From positions 51,688,017 through 51,752,016 of the forward strand of contig OX411543.1 in NCBI GenBank assembly GCA_948146395.1: a stretch of DNA of 64,000 bases. Direction: 5' to 3'. The position numbers and the translations under genes were made by a program. Shown here in pieces: positions 33,906 through 38,449 of this stretch. The notes under the pieces were generated by a model, which ran no database searches, was not told the origin of the DNA, and saw only the letters and a program-made list of their open reading frames with translations. Numbering within the stretch: the first letter of the stretch is position 1; each line of letters opens with the position of its first letter. The DNA is from Fragum whitleyi. Its lineage: Eukaryota > Mollusca > Bivalvia > Cardiida > Cardiidae.

Positions 33906-35033
33906 AAGATATACGCATTGCGTTTCTAGAATTATAACTTTTAGACGGGAACCATTTTTTAACACGAATCCTAGATTTATAGAACATAGAAAACGCTATT
34001 TTCAGGGTCATTTTCCATAAGAATTAATAAAAATGTAAGGAATCCGTTTGTTTAAGAATGAACCTACCTTGCGATCAGAAGACAAAACGGAGCAAACTGC
34101 AAAATTTTCCCCGCTTTGAATGTGTACTTGCTTGCAAAGCGGGGTAAAATGGCAAAAAGCTTGCAGCGTTTTGTCGTACTGAACGCAGGGCTGGATATTC
34201 ATCATTACGAAAAATAATTTTTAAATTAATGATGAATTAAACTATTGATAAGAAATTGAATATTTCGCCATTTGGAAACCCCTTTCGTTCCCTTCAAACT
34301 TTCAACGACTGGGCGCTTTAACAGTTTAAGATAAACCAAAACTTTCAATTTTCAACATATATTTGTTCTTGGTATTGTGTGGGAGATGTAAAAAACCGTT
34401 TGCTAAGCGACTCCGAAGTGTTGTAAATGCTATTGTCGAAAGACTTGATCTGTTCTTTGAATTTCAAATTGTACGATCAGGCAACCATTTCCAACTCGGG
34501 AAATACTTCCCGATCGGGCAACCTCGCCATCTACCTCGCAAACATGCCCTGTGTTCATGTAGTGCAAATATTTAGACGTCTACTTATGCACGATTCTTTA
34601 TTTAATATTTACTATTCTGATATTTAATTTTTTACCTTTGTTATTGCGGTGTAACGTCTAAAATAACGTAAGTCGGGTCTTATGAGTAGGACTAGTGTTC
34701 ATGATGTCAAAACGATGCAAACTGTTTTCAAACTATAACCCGCTTTGCACACAAGTGTGCGTGCAATGCGGGGTATAAGTGACAAACAGTTTTCACCGTT
34801 TTGTTATCCTGGACGCAGTGCTGTAATATTTCTGCAAACCATGCCTATGTTTGAGAGAAGAGAAGGGACAGTGTTAACGCATGTCATCAATAATGCAGAT
34901 CGCATATTAACCTTGACAGGGCAGTTAATTACCTATAAGTAATAACGAACTTACCTGGGGCCATTTTTGTACAGGTTAGATGTGTTAGATTCAATATAAC
35001 ATAACTCCAAATCATAAAACGTAAGCACGGCAT
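586..35033 (-). CDS. Secreted multi-SRCR-domain protein gene (10 exons in window, 3' incomplete)
   Basis: The gene encodes a secreted protein of tandem scavenger-receptor cysteine-rich domains. Joined exons: 35033-34955, 15959-15781, 11894-11720, 7582-7399, 6099-5951, 4313-3996, 3585-3467, 2990-2801, 1930-1616 and 903-586. Every junction is GT/AG and all phases agree, giving 675 codons with no stop. Order: signal peptide (residues 1 to about 24), then SRCR 1 (exons 2+3), 2 (4+5), 3 (6), 4 (7+8), 5 (9) and 6 (10). Domains 1, 3, 4 and 6 have six cysteines; 2 and 5 have eight. Most second halves carry a C-x-GNET or C-NGT/NGS sequon. No transmembrane segment or stop is seen; the last exon ends in phase 1 at a good donor, so the gene runs past the left edge. 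SRCR families bind ligands extracellularly and are expanded in invertebrate immunity; this protein's ligand is unknown. Intron 1 is about 19 kb. Confidence 0.88.
904..1615. other. SRCR intron 9, no recognised feature
   Basis: AT-rich intron between exons 9 and 10; a TGGTAAAAGCGATCACAAAG segment near 1,292 resembles a repeat edge but no partner was found. Confidence 0.5.
1616..1930 (-). CDS. SRCR gene exon 9: complete SRCR domain 5
   Basis: Single phase 1-1 exon of 315 nt. It reads [20 protein letters not shown], then [19 protein letters not shown], and later [17 protein letters not shown] and VAVCCHE followed by an acidic/proline linker (EDEPEP). Eight cysteines: an extra one in GYQC and one in VCC, so an additional disulfide is likely. 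Acceptor ttatgtttacag, donor CCAG|GTAGGA. Confidence 0.93.
2240..2494 (+). mobile_element. Class-P element with GATA/GACA tract and GC hairpin end
   Basis: GACAGATGACCTTGACCTTG through TAGATAGATAGACAGACAAC to a terminus AATATGCCCCCGATCTTTCG then GGGGATAAAA. Same family at 4,430-4,660 and 53,303-53,632. The end folds into a short GC-rich hairpin. Confidence 0.72.
2557..2786 (+). mobile_element. T1 MITE (TTAA-flanked, piggyBac-like)
   Basis: About 225 bp bounded by TTAA at both ends, with outer sequence CCCTTTGCCG at one end and GGAAAGGG at the other and a central perfect hairpin (AGAAATTGCTTCT / AGCAATTTCT). TTAA target duplication plus CCC termini are piggyBac hallmarks. It ends 15 bp from SRCR exon 8. 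Confidence 0.82.
2801..2990 (-). CDS. SRCR gene exon 8: second half of SRCR domain 4
   Basis: Phase 0 in, phase 1 out, 190 nt. It starts [12 protein letters not shown], runs through [19 protein letters not shown] and ends in a DSC-x7-VIC pattern, giving six cysteines with exon 7. It lacks the common LDDV motif before its third cysteine (here FLNRLIC). The acceptor is cttattttag and the donor AAAG|GTAACA; a TTAA-flanked MITE ends only 15 bp from the exon. Confidence 0.88.
3060..3345 (+). repeat. Decayed 146-bp class-H units in the SRCR gene intron
   Basis: TTGACCCTGTGCCCTAGTTT, then TAGCTAGAGTGTAAACAAGA and a second ACTTGACACTGTGACCTTG; two eroded units of the core seen at 57.9 kb. Lies in intron 7. 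Confidence 0.6.
3467..3585 (-). CDS. SRCR gene exon 7: first half of SRCR domain 4
   Basis: Phase 1 in, phase 0 out, 119 nt. It encodes [20 protein letters not shown], then [16 protein letters not shown]. The usual W-G before the first cysteine is replaced by NGSIC, so this is a diverged domain start. Donor TTG|GTAAGT; acceptor gaaattttcag. Confidence 0.88.
3996..4313 (-). CDS. SRCR gene exon 6: complete SRCR domain 3
   Basis: A whole SRCR domain in one phase 1-1 exon of 318 nt. It opens [19 protein letters not shown], has LWGQAC and [12 protein letters not shown], the glycine-rich loop [13 protein letters not shown], then [15 protein letters not shown] and SVLCYKTS at the end. Six cysteines. 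Acceptor ttgtttttacag, donor CTCAG|GTAGAT. NVT and NET are potential N-glycosylation sites. Confidence 0.94.
4430..4660 (+). mobile_element. Class-P element, truncated
   Basis: GACCTTGACGGATGACCTTA, then a GACAGACAGACC-type tract, then GATCTTTCGATAC; the terminal hairpin is broken. Confidence 0.65.
4798..4941. mobile_element. M3 palindromic MITE
   Basis: Central palindrome GGTTTCCTAATGAATTCATT/AGGAAAACTTGG, right end GAACTATTACAGGTCCACAACC; left end decayed. Confidence 0.7.
4985..5163 (-). mobile_element. SINE-like element (family C), headless copy
   Basis: Shares with 18.65, 29.08 and 63.36 kb the segment TGTTAGGTGCTCCAGCC and a 3' end (minus strand) of ATATAACTGAAA with GCGG and CAATCAATCA. 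The tRNA-like head present at 63.6 kb is absent here. Confidence 0.65.
5164..5748. other. SRCR intron 5, central part, nothing recognised
   Basis: Contains CACTTGTCC words near 5,317-5,360 that mirror each other weakly; otherwise unremarkable. Confidence 0.45.
5749..5795. repeat. M4 short perfect hairpin
   Basis: AAACAGTTGTAACTGCCTAT pairs perfectly with ATAGGCAGTTACAACTGTTT over about 20 bp with a short loop, flanked by GCTCAGCGCA and GCCATCGATTT that also partly mirror. Confidence 0.85.
5951..6099 (-). CDS. SRCR gene exon 5: second half of SRCR domain 2
   Basis: Phase 2 in, phase 1 out; AG from exon 4 plus T makes Ser. It encodes [20 protein letters not shown], then a segment with RLCDY and SVVCHNTT, and a short basic linker. 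Acceptor ttttccag|T, donor AGAA|GTAAGT. With exon 4 the domain has eight cysteines. Degenerate copies of this exon lie directly upstream in the intron (6,115-6,364). Confidence 0.88.
6115..6364 (-). pseudogene. Degenerate tandem copies of SRCR exon 5
   Basis: Reading the minus strand, a fragment matching the end of exon 5 (6364-6330: [15 protein letters not shown]) is followed by a second copy that starts at 6297 with the same acceptor (ttttccag|TAATGTTGAC). The second copy reads [20 protein letters not shown], then [10 protein letters not shown]; its tail is itself repeated once more ([14 protein letters not shown]). No consensus donor follows it, and the usual VVCHN end is altered. I read this as local tandem duplication followed by decay; use as an alternative exon is possible but unlikely. 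Confidence 0.75.
6400..7398. other. SRCR intron 4, mostly unassigned
   Basis: Holds two copies of the 17-base palindrome GGAGTCCAATGGACTCC (6,775 and 7,071) that may mark the ends of an unrecognised 315-bp element, an M1 end-like fragment at 6,575-6,635, and a T2-like fragment at 6,640-6,700. Confidence 0.45.
7399..7582 (-). CDS. SRCR gene exon 4: first half of SRCR domain 2
   Basis: Phase 1 in, phase 2 out. The translation contains [32 protein letters not shown] and then [14 protein letters not shown]; the adjacent cysteine pair in ECC is not standard and supplies extra cysteine. The exon runs further into the domain than exon 2 does, so the split point differs from domain 1. Acceptor gctaatttcag, donor CTCAG|GTAATC. 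Confidence 0.9.
7741..7858. repeat. M15 repeat, inverted fragment
   Basis: TTAGCTCATTTGCACAGTTA through TTCACTCCCGCGACGTAAGT, the reverse of the blocks at 53.9 and 57.6 kb. In the SRCR gene intron 3. Confidence 0.65.
7859..8509. other. SRCR intron 3, nothing recognised
   Basis: No gene or clear repeat; two GGGGTAAA words at 8,361 and 8,455 only. Confidence 0.4.
9115..9290 (+). mobile_element. tRNA-derived SINE of a second family
   Basis: A Leu/Ser-like head (GTGGCCTAGTGGTAAATGC, B box GGTTTCGAGCCCC) is followed by a body with TGGGCAAAACACTTATAGCC and CAGTTCACCTAGCTGTAAAA. Such bodies are widespread in invertebrate SINEs. It is inserted in a tandem array (8.5-10.4 kb) next to a fold-back element. 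Confidence 0.75.
9306..9546. mobile_element. M8 fold-back MITE
   Basis: CCCGAGGTTATAAAACTTTT at the left mirrors AAGTCTTATAACCTCTGG at the right, with ATTTAAAT-rich arms and a central AATAATGAGTTGTTATT. It follows a SINE inserted in the 158-bp tandem array. Confidence 0.78.
10431..11053. other. SRCR intron 3, nothing recognised
   Basis: Unique-looking; has an ACGTC cluster (10,980-11,030, AACGTCAGAAAAACGTCACG) of unknown meaning. Confidence 0.4.
11054..11693. mobile_element. M12 inverted-repeat element with TA flanks
   Basis: GGGGAGATGGGCGCTAGTCA at the left and ACTAGCCCCTTTCTCTCC at the right are inverted repeats (about 24 bp, a few mismatches) flanked by TA on both sides, as for Tc1/mariner-type elements. 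The interior has repeated GTTCGGCA motifs (four or more) and no long open frame. The right end lies 27 bp from SRCR exon 3. Confidence 0.68.
11720..11894 (-). CDS. SRCR gene exon 3: second half of SRCR domain 1
   Basis: Phase 0 in, phase 1 out. It encodes [11 protein letters not shown], then [14 protein letters not shown], a C-x7-W-G stretch and GAICHN, completing domain 1 with four cysteines (six in all, the usual group A number). NET is an N-glycosylation sequon. Acceptor ttccacag|GAG, donor ACAG|GTGAAT. A 636-bp TA-flanked inverted-repeat element ends 28 bp past the donor. Confidence 0.92.
12664..12945 (+). mobile_element. Class-H short element (single-unit core), copy 1
   Basis: CCTATGCTCGGCGGTTGAGT, AAGTCGAAAAAGGGGC, GTGCCAAGTTTCAAGTGAAT and CCTCGGGTTTTCTCC then AACAGCCGGGCTTA. 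Matches 47.8 kb over about 270 bp. Confidence 0.75.
12946..15170. other. SRCR intron 2, mostly unique-looking
   Basis: No coding exon found. Includes a 20-base T run at 13,227, two direct copies of CGGCCTCGGTTTCGAC (14,019 and 14,062), and an AAAATGGCGTCGAG word at 14,149 that resembles a core-promoter motif but leads only to a 21-codon frame. Confidence 0.4.
15174..15305. mobile_element. M2 fold-back element
   Basis: A long palindrome of about 130 bp whose arms read GGATGACAAAA and GCAAATTATATCCCGATTTG, mirrored as CAAAGCGGGATATAATTTG. One of at least seven relatives in this window with outer CCTGCGTTCAGGATG. Confidence 0.75.
15458..15739 (-). mobile_element. tRNA-derived SINE, copy 1
   Basis: On the minus strand the element begins with a tRNA-like head at 15739: A box TTAGCTCAGTTGTTAGAGC and B box GGGTTCGATTCCC, followed by a body with GGATGAGACGTTAAAC and the end near 15458. 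A second copy at 31,672-31,951 matches over the full length. The anticodon arm cannot be folded into a normal tRNA, and the body is typical of molluscan SINEs. Open frames on both strands here are incidental. Confidence 0.85.
15781..15959 (-). CDS. SRCR gene exon 2: first half of SRCR domain 1
   Basis: The acceptor is a pyrimidine-rich tttactttctttcag and the donor is GGT|GTAAGT; phase 1 in, phase 0 out. The translation carries the SRCR opening (IEIRLVDG), the WGTVCND motif and VICRQLGY, ending at the Gly before the glycine-rich loop. It supplies two of the domain's six cysteines. A tRNA-derived SINE lies 41 bp beyond the donor. Confidence 0.9.
16021..16485. mobile_element. M10 MITE with 9-bp target duplication
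   Basis: Terminal repeats CATTCGGAACATCACTCGGC and GCCGAGTGGTGTTCCGAATG extend about 55 bp with mismatches (both include CCTCGGATGTA). They are flanked by AGTAATACC and AGTAATGCC, a probable 9-bp target duplication (element 16,030-16,476). The centre (16,182-16,249) is a 68-bp palindrome (GACGGCTGAAAA, TTTTTGAGAATGA and mirror). An 8-9 bp duplication suggests a hAT- or Mutator-like mobiliser. Confidence 0.82.
17175..17419. mobile_element. M8 fold-back MITE
   Basis: GGGCCCGTGGTTATAAAACA / AGTTTAATAACCTCGGACCC, with the centre AGTTGTTATGAATAACAACT. Confidence 0.8.
17531..17711 (+). repeat. TTA trinucleotide microsatellite with T run
   Basis: About 130 bases of nearly pure ATT/TTA repeats with a few interruptions, then a run of about 22 T. 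Confidence 0.95.
18034..18170. mobile_element. M2 fold-back element
   Basis: Outer ends CTTGCGTTCAGGATG and CAGTTTGAACGCAAG pair; inner arms GTACTCCGCTTTACACGT and ACATGCAAAACGGAATAC. Confidence 0.78.
18569..18581 (+). repeat. 13-base C run
   Basis: Uninterrupted homopolymer; similar G runs at 24,937-24,947, 28,505-28,516 and 45,217-45,227. Confidence 0.95.
18652..18962 (-). mobile_element. SINE-like element (family C), long copy
   Basis: Carries the family body (GTTAGGTGCTCCAGCC) and extends through GACAAATGGTCGAAAGGG (plus strand) into a head-like region with CGAATTTTGACTTTC. Head weakly tRNA-like. Confidence 0.65.
19418..19662. mobile_element. M11 MITE
   Basis: GGGCCAACTTATTTCTCGCC and CAGAAATAAGTTGGCCC are inverted ends of a 245-bp element with an internal diverged palindrome (GACTGGTCTCACTGTCGAAT / TAGTCGATATGTGGACCAGT). 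Confidence 0.75.
19663..20311. other. SRCR intron 1, nothing recognised
   Basis: No repeat partner or coding potential seen. Confidence 0.4.
20312..20555. mobile_element. M5 MITE
   Basis: Ends GAGCCTTTGCGTGACATTTC and GAAATGTCACGCTCAGGCTC are inverted repeats; interior has GATGCACAGGCTGACCAGCG. Confidence 0.75.
20565..20665. mobile_element. M2 fold-back element
   Basis: Inner arms TGCAAACTGTTTGCAC and CAAAGCGGGGTATCATT with TCAAACAGTTTACACAG; outer end TAAACGTAAGG eroded. Confidence 0.7.
20827..20987. mobile_element. M3 palindromic MITE, best copy
   Basis: AAGGTAGTGGACCCGTAATAG at the left is mirrored by CTATTACGGGTCCACTACCT; the centre is a near-perfect palindrome (CCGAGGTTTCCTAATG / CATTAGGAAACCTCGG). 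Confidence 0.85.
21174..21619 (+). mobile_element. M1 MITE, full length
   Basis: About 445 bp with terminal inverted repeats ACAGTTAGTTACATCGTGAA / TTCACGATGTTGTTAACTGT, sub-terminal ATTCATTCATTCC-like sequence, and a central hairpin (ACAAAATTTGTGATATTGG versus AATATCGCAAATTTTGTT). A reference copy for the family that crowds intron 1 of the SRCR gene. Confidence 0.82.
22257..22287 (+). repeat. AAAT microsatellite
   Basis: Seven or so AAAT units directly left of a class-H fragment. Confidence 0.85.
22365..22700 (+). repeat. GC-richer degenerate short-repeat tract, part 1
   Basis: Irregular repetition, every 18-25 bases, of GGCGAT-type and ACCGCGCT / ACTGCGTT-type words (e.g. GGCGATTTCACCGCGCTC). 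Clearly higher in CG dinucleotides than the surroundings. No frame is conserved. Confidence 0.65.
23085..23700 (+). repeat. GC-richer degenerate short-repeat tract, part 2, split by a MITE
   Basis: CGCAGTATAGTCGCCGTAAAA, TTTTCACTGCGCTCAAACTG and GGCGATCTCTAGGCGCTCTT up to 23,359; M7 element 23,360-23,604; then GTGCGATCAAAGGGACGTAA to about 23,700. The tract reads through the insertion. Confidence 0.65.
23360..23604. mobile_element. M7 MITE
   Basis: GGGACCCTGTTTTACTAAA and TTTAGTAAAACGGGCCCC form the terminal inverted repeat; the middle carries a hairpin (GGAATCGTCTTCGTAAGACG). It is inserted in a GC-richer short-repeat tract that resumes on the other side. Confidence 0.8.
24080..24395. mobile_element. 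M9 repeat, copy 1
   Basis: ATATCTAACGAGGTTGGGAG and its mirror AACTGAGTTAGATAT form a fold-back, followed by a tail shared with 26.56 kb (GTTTCTAACTGAAATGCAAG and ATCATACGGGATGTTATCA). Confidence 0.72.
24870..25286 (-). mobile_element. M1 MITE
   Basis: Opposite orientation; right end TTTCACGCTGCTGTTTACTGT. The left terminus is eroded. Contains an 11-base G run (24,937-24,947) and a T run. Confidence 0.75.
25619..25850 (+). mobile_element. T1 MITE
   Basis: Full-length copy with TTAA on both sides and the central AAATTGCTTCTGACAAGCAA hairpin; inner end has one change (GGAAAGTG). Confidence 0.82.
25987..26409 (+). mobile_element. M1 MITE
   Basis: Left end ACAGTTAGTTACATCATGAA, right end TTTCACGATGTTGATAATG; central hairpin kept (TCGCTAATTTTG / AAATTAGCGATA). 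Confidence 0.78.
26560..26880. mobile_element. M9 repeat, copy 2
   Basis: TACATACTTAGTGTTTTGTA is mirrored by TACAATACACTAAGTATGTA; same tail as copy 1. The 320-bp pair is about 2.5 kb apart in direct orientation. Confidence 0.75.
27380..27582 (+). mobile_element. T1 MITE with internal deletion
   Basis: TTAA at both ends; one arm of the central hairpin and its left flank are missing, so it no longer folds at the centre. Confidence 0.82.
28413..28795 (-). mobile_element. M1 MITE, partial
   Basis: Left end ACAGATGATAACGTCATGAA; the sub-terminal GGGAGCACTGAGCGGGTGAT is recognisable but the right terminus is lost into a fold-back element. Includes a 12-base G run at 28,505-28,516. Confidence 0.65.
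28826..28961. mobile_element. M2 fold-back element, near-perfect core
   Basis: The core ATGATACCCCGCTTTGCACG pairs with CGTGCAAAGCGGGGTATCAT around a few-base loop; outer ends CCTGCGTTCAGGATG and CATCCTGAACACA. Confidence 0.82.
29083..29300 (-). mobile_element. SINE-like element (family C)
   Basis: Family body with GGCGGCTGGAGCACCTAAC on the plus strand, truncated before the head and joined to a copy of the M1 inverted-repeat family at about 29,466. Confidence 0.65.
29466..29772 (+). mobile_element. M1 MITE, 5' truncated
   Basis: Starts inside the element (CTCCGATCAAAACC) and runs to AACTTCACGATATTTACCTGT. Confidence 0.65.
30082..30200. mobile_element. M5 MITE, partial
   Basis: TGAGCCTGTGCGTGACATTTC and the interior CAGACCAGCCTGTGCATGTG are present; the right end is missing. 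Confidence 0.65.
30356..30400. repeat. M4 short perfect hairpin
   Basis: AGCAGTTGTAACTGCCTAT / ATAGGCAGTTACAACTGTT, preceded by CGATAGCTCAGCG as in the other copies. Confidence 0.85.
30419..30545. mobile_element. M6 MITE, left half
   Basis: GTGACCCATCGTGTGAAAAGG then GACTGACTGGGGTCAAAACT; the right half is missing. Confidence 0.65.
30562..30970 (+). mobile_element. M1 MITE
   Basis: Left end ACAGTAAGTAACATTCATCTC (a deletion in the inverted repeat), right end AAGATGTTGTTAACTG; central hairpin present. Confidence 0.75.
31051..31466 (+). mobile_element. M1 MITE
   Basis: GACGTTAAGACTATCGTAAA at the left and TTTCACGATGTTCTGTATAAC at the right; strong central hairpin (ATCGCTAATTTTG / AAAATTAGCGAT). 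Confidence 0.75.
31672..31951 (-). mobile_element. tRNA-derived SINE, copy 2
   Basis: Full-length relative of the copy at 15.5 kb in the same orientation. The head reads GATTAGCTCAGTTGGTAGAG with a B box GGGTTCAAACCC; the body shares GGATGAGACGTTAAA and GCGGATCTCAGCAGTAG. This copy keeps the better A box. Confidence 0.85.
31952..33090. other. SRCR intron 1, mostly unassigned
   Basis: An M1 end fragment (32,495-32,557) and one hairpin (32,702-32,746); otherwise nothing. Confidence 0.4.
32702..32746. repeat. Isolated hairpin
   Basis: AAGAATTGAAGACTGTTTAA pairs with TTAAACAGTCTTCGATTCTT; no second copy was noticed in the window. Confidence 0.75.
33095..33505 (-). mobile_element. M1 MITE remnant hosting the AATG microsatellite
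   Basis: The left part (ACATTGTGTAATTGACATGA) and the piece after the microsatellite (GTGCGCAGAGCGAGTGTC, then GGTTTTGGTCGAGA) match the M1 interior; the tetranucleotide array sits exactly where other copies carry two or three GAAT units. Confidence 0.6.
33340..33454 (+). repeat. AATG tetranucleotide microsatellite
   Basis: About 28 perfect AATG units, located at the GAATGAATG segment of an M1 element. Confidence 0.95.
33862..33904 (+). repeat. CT dinucleotide microsatellite
   Basis: About 21 perfect CT units. Confidence 0.95.
34076..34192. mobile_element. M2 fold-back element
   Basis: GACAAAACGGAGCAAACTGC at the left mirrors CTTGCAGCGTTTTGTCG at the right; core TTTCCCCGCTTTGAA / TTGCAAAGCGGGGTAAA. 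Confidence 0.8.
34703..34823. mobile_element. M2 fold-back element
   Basis: ATGTCAAAACGATGCAAACT pairs with ACAGTTTTCACCGTTTTG; core TATAACCCGCTTTGCACAC / GTGCAATGCGGGGTATA. Confidence 0.8.
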
Positions 35034-36140
35034 CGTTAAACTTCCTATTTCTCCACGTTTAACGTAAATCAGTTGTAAATGTACACTACTTAACGTAACG
35101 TAAGCGCTGGTTTCTGTCAAGATTTTTCACACCTGCCTAATAAACAACCATATCCATGAAGATTGTTGATTATCTCAAAAATCAATTCATTTGAAATATC
35201 CATATATCACATCAGCTATTAATGACAAAATGTTCAACGTTATCACGTTAATATTTTAATACGTCCCTTTCCATATTATCAACACGTGTTTACCTATTTA
35301 CGTGTTTATCACGCAAGAGTTCAAATACTTCTTGTCCCCAGGTTACGAAATAAGCATTCAATAGCGCATCACTAATTTATGAATGACAAAATAAATGAAT
35401 TATTCGAAGGTAATTACGTTTCATTTTTGTAGCACTAATTATCAATTCATTTTAGGGTTTTAAATGCTGTAACTTCCCCCAAATAACTCAGTTTGTACTA
35501 TGCGAATGTATTTTTATATTAACCCATACATTACATTAGCATTTTCCCTTAAATCTCGACTGTCATGGCCAACACGCCTACTTTCAACCATCACGTATTT
35601 AATGCCGTTATACAAACATTTGTCGCGCGTCTTATTGATGGGTATGGGGGCAAAGAATGGACTTTTATTGATTCGTGCCTTTTATTTTCCATGATATACG
35701 AAACTACTGTATACGTGTATTTCAATAAATATAATGAACCTTTATTTTTCTAATTATCTTTCACATAACTCTATGAAGTCCTGTTTTGCTTCATTATAAC
35801 TACAATGCTCAAAAGATTTAACATATATTACTCCTAAAGTTGATCATTTTTTATCGTTTGGCTGGCATCCGAAATAGATGGGTACATTTTACTGGCATTT
35901 CATCTATGTGTATCTCAATTTTTTGACAAAAGCAATGCTAACTATACTACTACAGATAATCATTTTGATGATGATCTCGATAAGGATGGTGAAAATGCTG
36001 GTTGAGATTTTAGCATAACCTAGAAATGGGTAAGACAAGAACACGGCGTTTTTTCTGGAAATTTTTGACGATTGTCTCCATAGACCATGACTTCCTTAAG
36101 CTTCTAACACTGTACTTCCCAATCCCAATTACTTAGAACA
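34929..36140. other. 5' flank of the SRCR gene, no recognised motifs
   Basis: About 1.1 kb upstream of the start codon is AT-rich unique-looking DNA without a repeat I recognise. I see no convincing TATA box or initiator and cannot place the transcription start; an additional non-coding first exon is possible. Confidence 0.35.
34955..35033 (-). CDS. SRCR gene exon 1: signal peptide
   Basis: The exon begins at the ATG at 35033 (A at -3) with [19 protein letters not shown], a short polar start followed by a hydrophobic stretch and a Cys-Thr-Lys region, typical of a secretion signal. It ends MAP plus one base at a consensus donor (CAG|GTAAGT) in phase 1, which matches the phase-1 acceptor of the first SRCR exon; the junction makes Asp followed by NIEIRLVDG. 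An in-frame ATG lies 87 bases upstream (35120), but a start there would bury the hydrophobic segment, so I chose the inner one. The link to exon 2 rests on phase, signal-peptide character and the lack of another candidate across about 19 kb; no transcript is available. Confidence 0.72.
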
Positions 36141-36142
36141 CC

Positions 36143-36263
36143 ACAGGTAATTACATGGTAAAATTGACACTCTCCTCGATCAAACTCGCTCGTCACACTT
36201 ATTCAAAATTCATTCCAATATACATGTAATTCAACTCGTCAATTTCACGATGTAATTAACTGT
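36143..36263 (+). mobile_element. M1 MITE, 120-bp deletion derivative
   Basis: Both terminal repeats (ACAGGTAATTACATGGTAAA and TTTCACGATGTAATTAACTGT) surround only about 70 bp of interior. Confidence 0.8.
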
Positions 36264-36492
36264 AAGCACAATAGTAGTGGTAGTCCTCAGACGAAATGTG
36301 AAATTTCGCAATTCCATAGAGAGACGAGTTCAGATAATCGGAGTTTTGTCCATGCAACAATTTGGGAATAAAACGTACAGGGAAGTATTGTTTCTATATT
36401 TCTAGTACGTGAAACTGAAGTCAGACACAAGTATTCTATCGCGTGTTTCCATGGCAACGGAACCATTTCATTTACATTTTTTTTATTCAAAG

Positions 36493-36590
36493 CATACCCT
36501 GCGAAAAGGATGACAAAACGGTACTAGCTGTTTGCGAAGATTTCCCCGATTTGCACGCACATCCCGATGTGAAACCGCGCTAAGCTTTGG
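36493..36590. mobile_element. M2 fold-back element, decayed
   Basis: Left arm ACCCTGCGAAAAGGATGACA and TTCCCCGATTTGCACGCAC recognisable; right arm mostly lost (GTGAAACCGCGCTAAG). A half copy also lies at 18,318-18,390. Confidence 0.6.
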
Positions 36591-37244
36591 TGATAACATA
36601 TATTTCACGAAATGCTACTTCATATGAAAACCCCTGATTCATTTCAACAAAAACAACCAAATAAAGATTGTTTCGAATTTCAAATTTTAACATTGGTAAC
36701 AATTGTGCAGTAATCCATTTAACGGCGATCAAATATCTTGCGGCACACATGTGCCTCCGTATTACGTTGATCGAAGGCTGAACTGTCGAAATTCGGCCTA
36801 CGGAGATTTGACGGATGTTATAACGAAAGTGTTACGCTTCAATAGCCCTTGACAATGTCATGTTCTCTCCTCCCCCTTTCAAATTGATGGATACAATACG
36901 ACGATTAAAGTGAGGATCTTTTGTATTTCATACTAAACAAGACAATAATCTACCGACATATTAGTTGGTGATATTAACCCTTGTTATATTCTGAAGAAAA
37001 CGTCTCTTGAATTGCATTGTAATCAAAAGGTCAAAAATATTGGGTGCACTCCTTTAAGAAATTTAATTTATAAACAACTTTTGCTGCAAAGGGCAAATAT
37101 GTGGTGTAGGCTAAGTTTAGACTGCGCCTATGCTCAAGCCATTCCAGACTAATTTTTACGCCCCGTCAAGTTGAAAGGATTCTCGTAGATCCTGCGCAAT
37201 TCGCGAGTAGAATCCTATCTCACTTTGCAGTGTCGTATACATTT

Positions 37245-37669
37245 CAGTTAAGAACATCGTGAAATTGACAAGGTAAATGATTTTAGAATGAAATAAAGAA
37301 GTGTGTGGAGCGAGATTTGAGTGAAATTTAGGGGAGGTAAACCAATATTGCTAATTTTGTTCAAGATGAACAAAATTAGCGATATTCATTACCTCCCTTT
37401 CATAAAATATACATAAAAGTTCTGTTAATTGCTTCCTTTTTCTTGAAGAACAAATCAGACGCTAACAATTTCAAATATGTCAGTGAATTCGCGTTTTTTC
37501 GAATTATTTTTATTTTGAATGAAGCTGTTTATTGTATACTTTTTAGTCATTTGGGGCGTTTTCGATCGATTTGAATGAATGTTTGGAATGAGTGAATGGA
37601 GCGCTGAGTGAGTGATTTAGAATGGTTTTGATCGAGATGAATGTCAATTTCACGATGTAATTAACTGTA
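37245..37669 (-). mobile_element. M1 MITE, full length
   Basis: Starts CAGTTAAGAACATCGTGAA and ends TTTCACGATGTAATTAACTGT, with the sub-terminal GAATGGAGCGCTGAGTGAG and the central hairpin. Confidence 0.82.
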
Positions 37670-38449
37670 CCGGTAAACATGTATTTAGCGATCATTTACG
37701 GGACCGCCAAAAATAGTCTTTAAAAAGAATAGTCGTTTAGTACAAGTTTTTTTTTCTTTAACGTGAATTAGAAACATGACTCTCATTGAATATGAATGTT
37801 ATTGCAGATTTTTCAATAATCCTATGTTCTTTAAACTAAATAGAATCGTATCATTGAGCCGATTCTAATGAGTTTTAACAACATAGGATTCATTTACAAT
37901 AATGTAGAGACCGGTAATATCATCCTTTTAAGATATTTTGATATAAAAAAAAATATGAAAACGGTCGCTAAATAAATTGTTCGCTTTTAAAATACTTTAG
38001 CAAATAGACGTGGTCGGTCGATCAAGATGGGCTGTACATACCCCTTTCTATCTCTCTTTTCATTGATTGATGTCGTTTAAGGTTTACGCGTTGATGTTCA
38101 AAAGAATAAGATTTTTTTTTCAAATTCGCCATATAATGCACAACTTTTATCAAAATCTCTTATTGAACATTTCCCGAATTTTAGATGTATTGTAAAATGA
38201 GGACCATGATGGTCCTAGATTGCTAACCGGAGTCTCTTTGACCCCTTGGACATAACATAAATTAAATATATGTCAACAAGGAGATAATTTCTACATAAGA
38301 TTAATACCAATTGGAATGTTTTGGGCAAAGACTATGGTTGAATTGTTTCATACTTTATTTCTTTGTAAAAAGGATATGCCTGGGTACAGGCCTTATCTGA
38401 ACATAGGAACGTGTAATGAACAATCTTAATTAACTTCAATCAAATGAAA
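37670..38449. other. Intergenic, nothing recognised
   Basis: One weak mirror (AATCCTATGTTCTTTAAACT / AACAACATAGGATT, 37,820-37,895) might be a small fold-back. No exon found. Confidence 0.4.
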
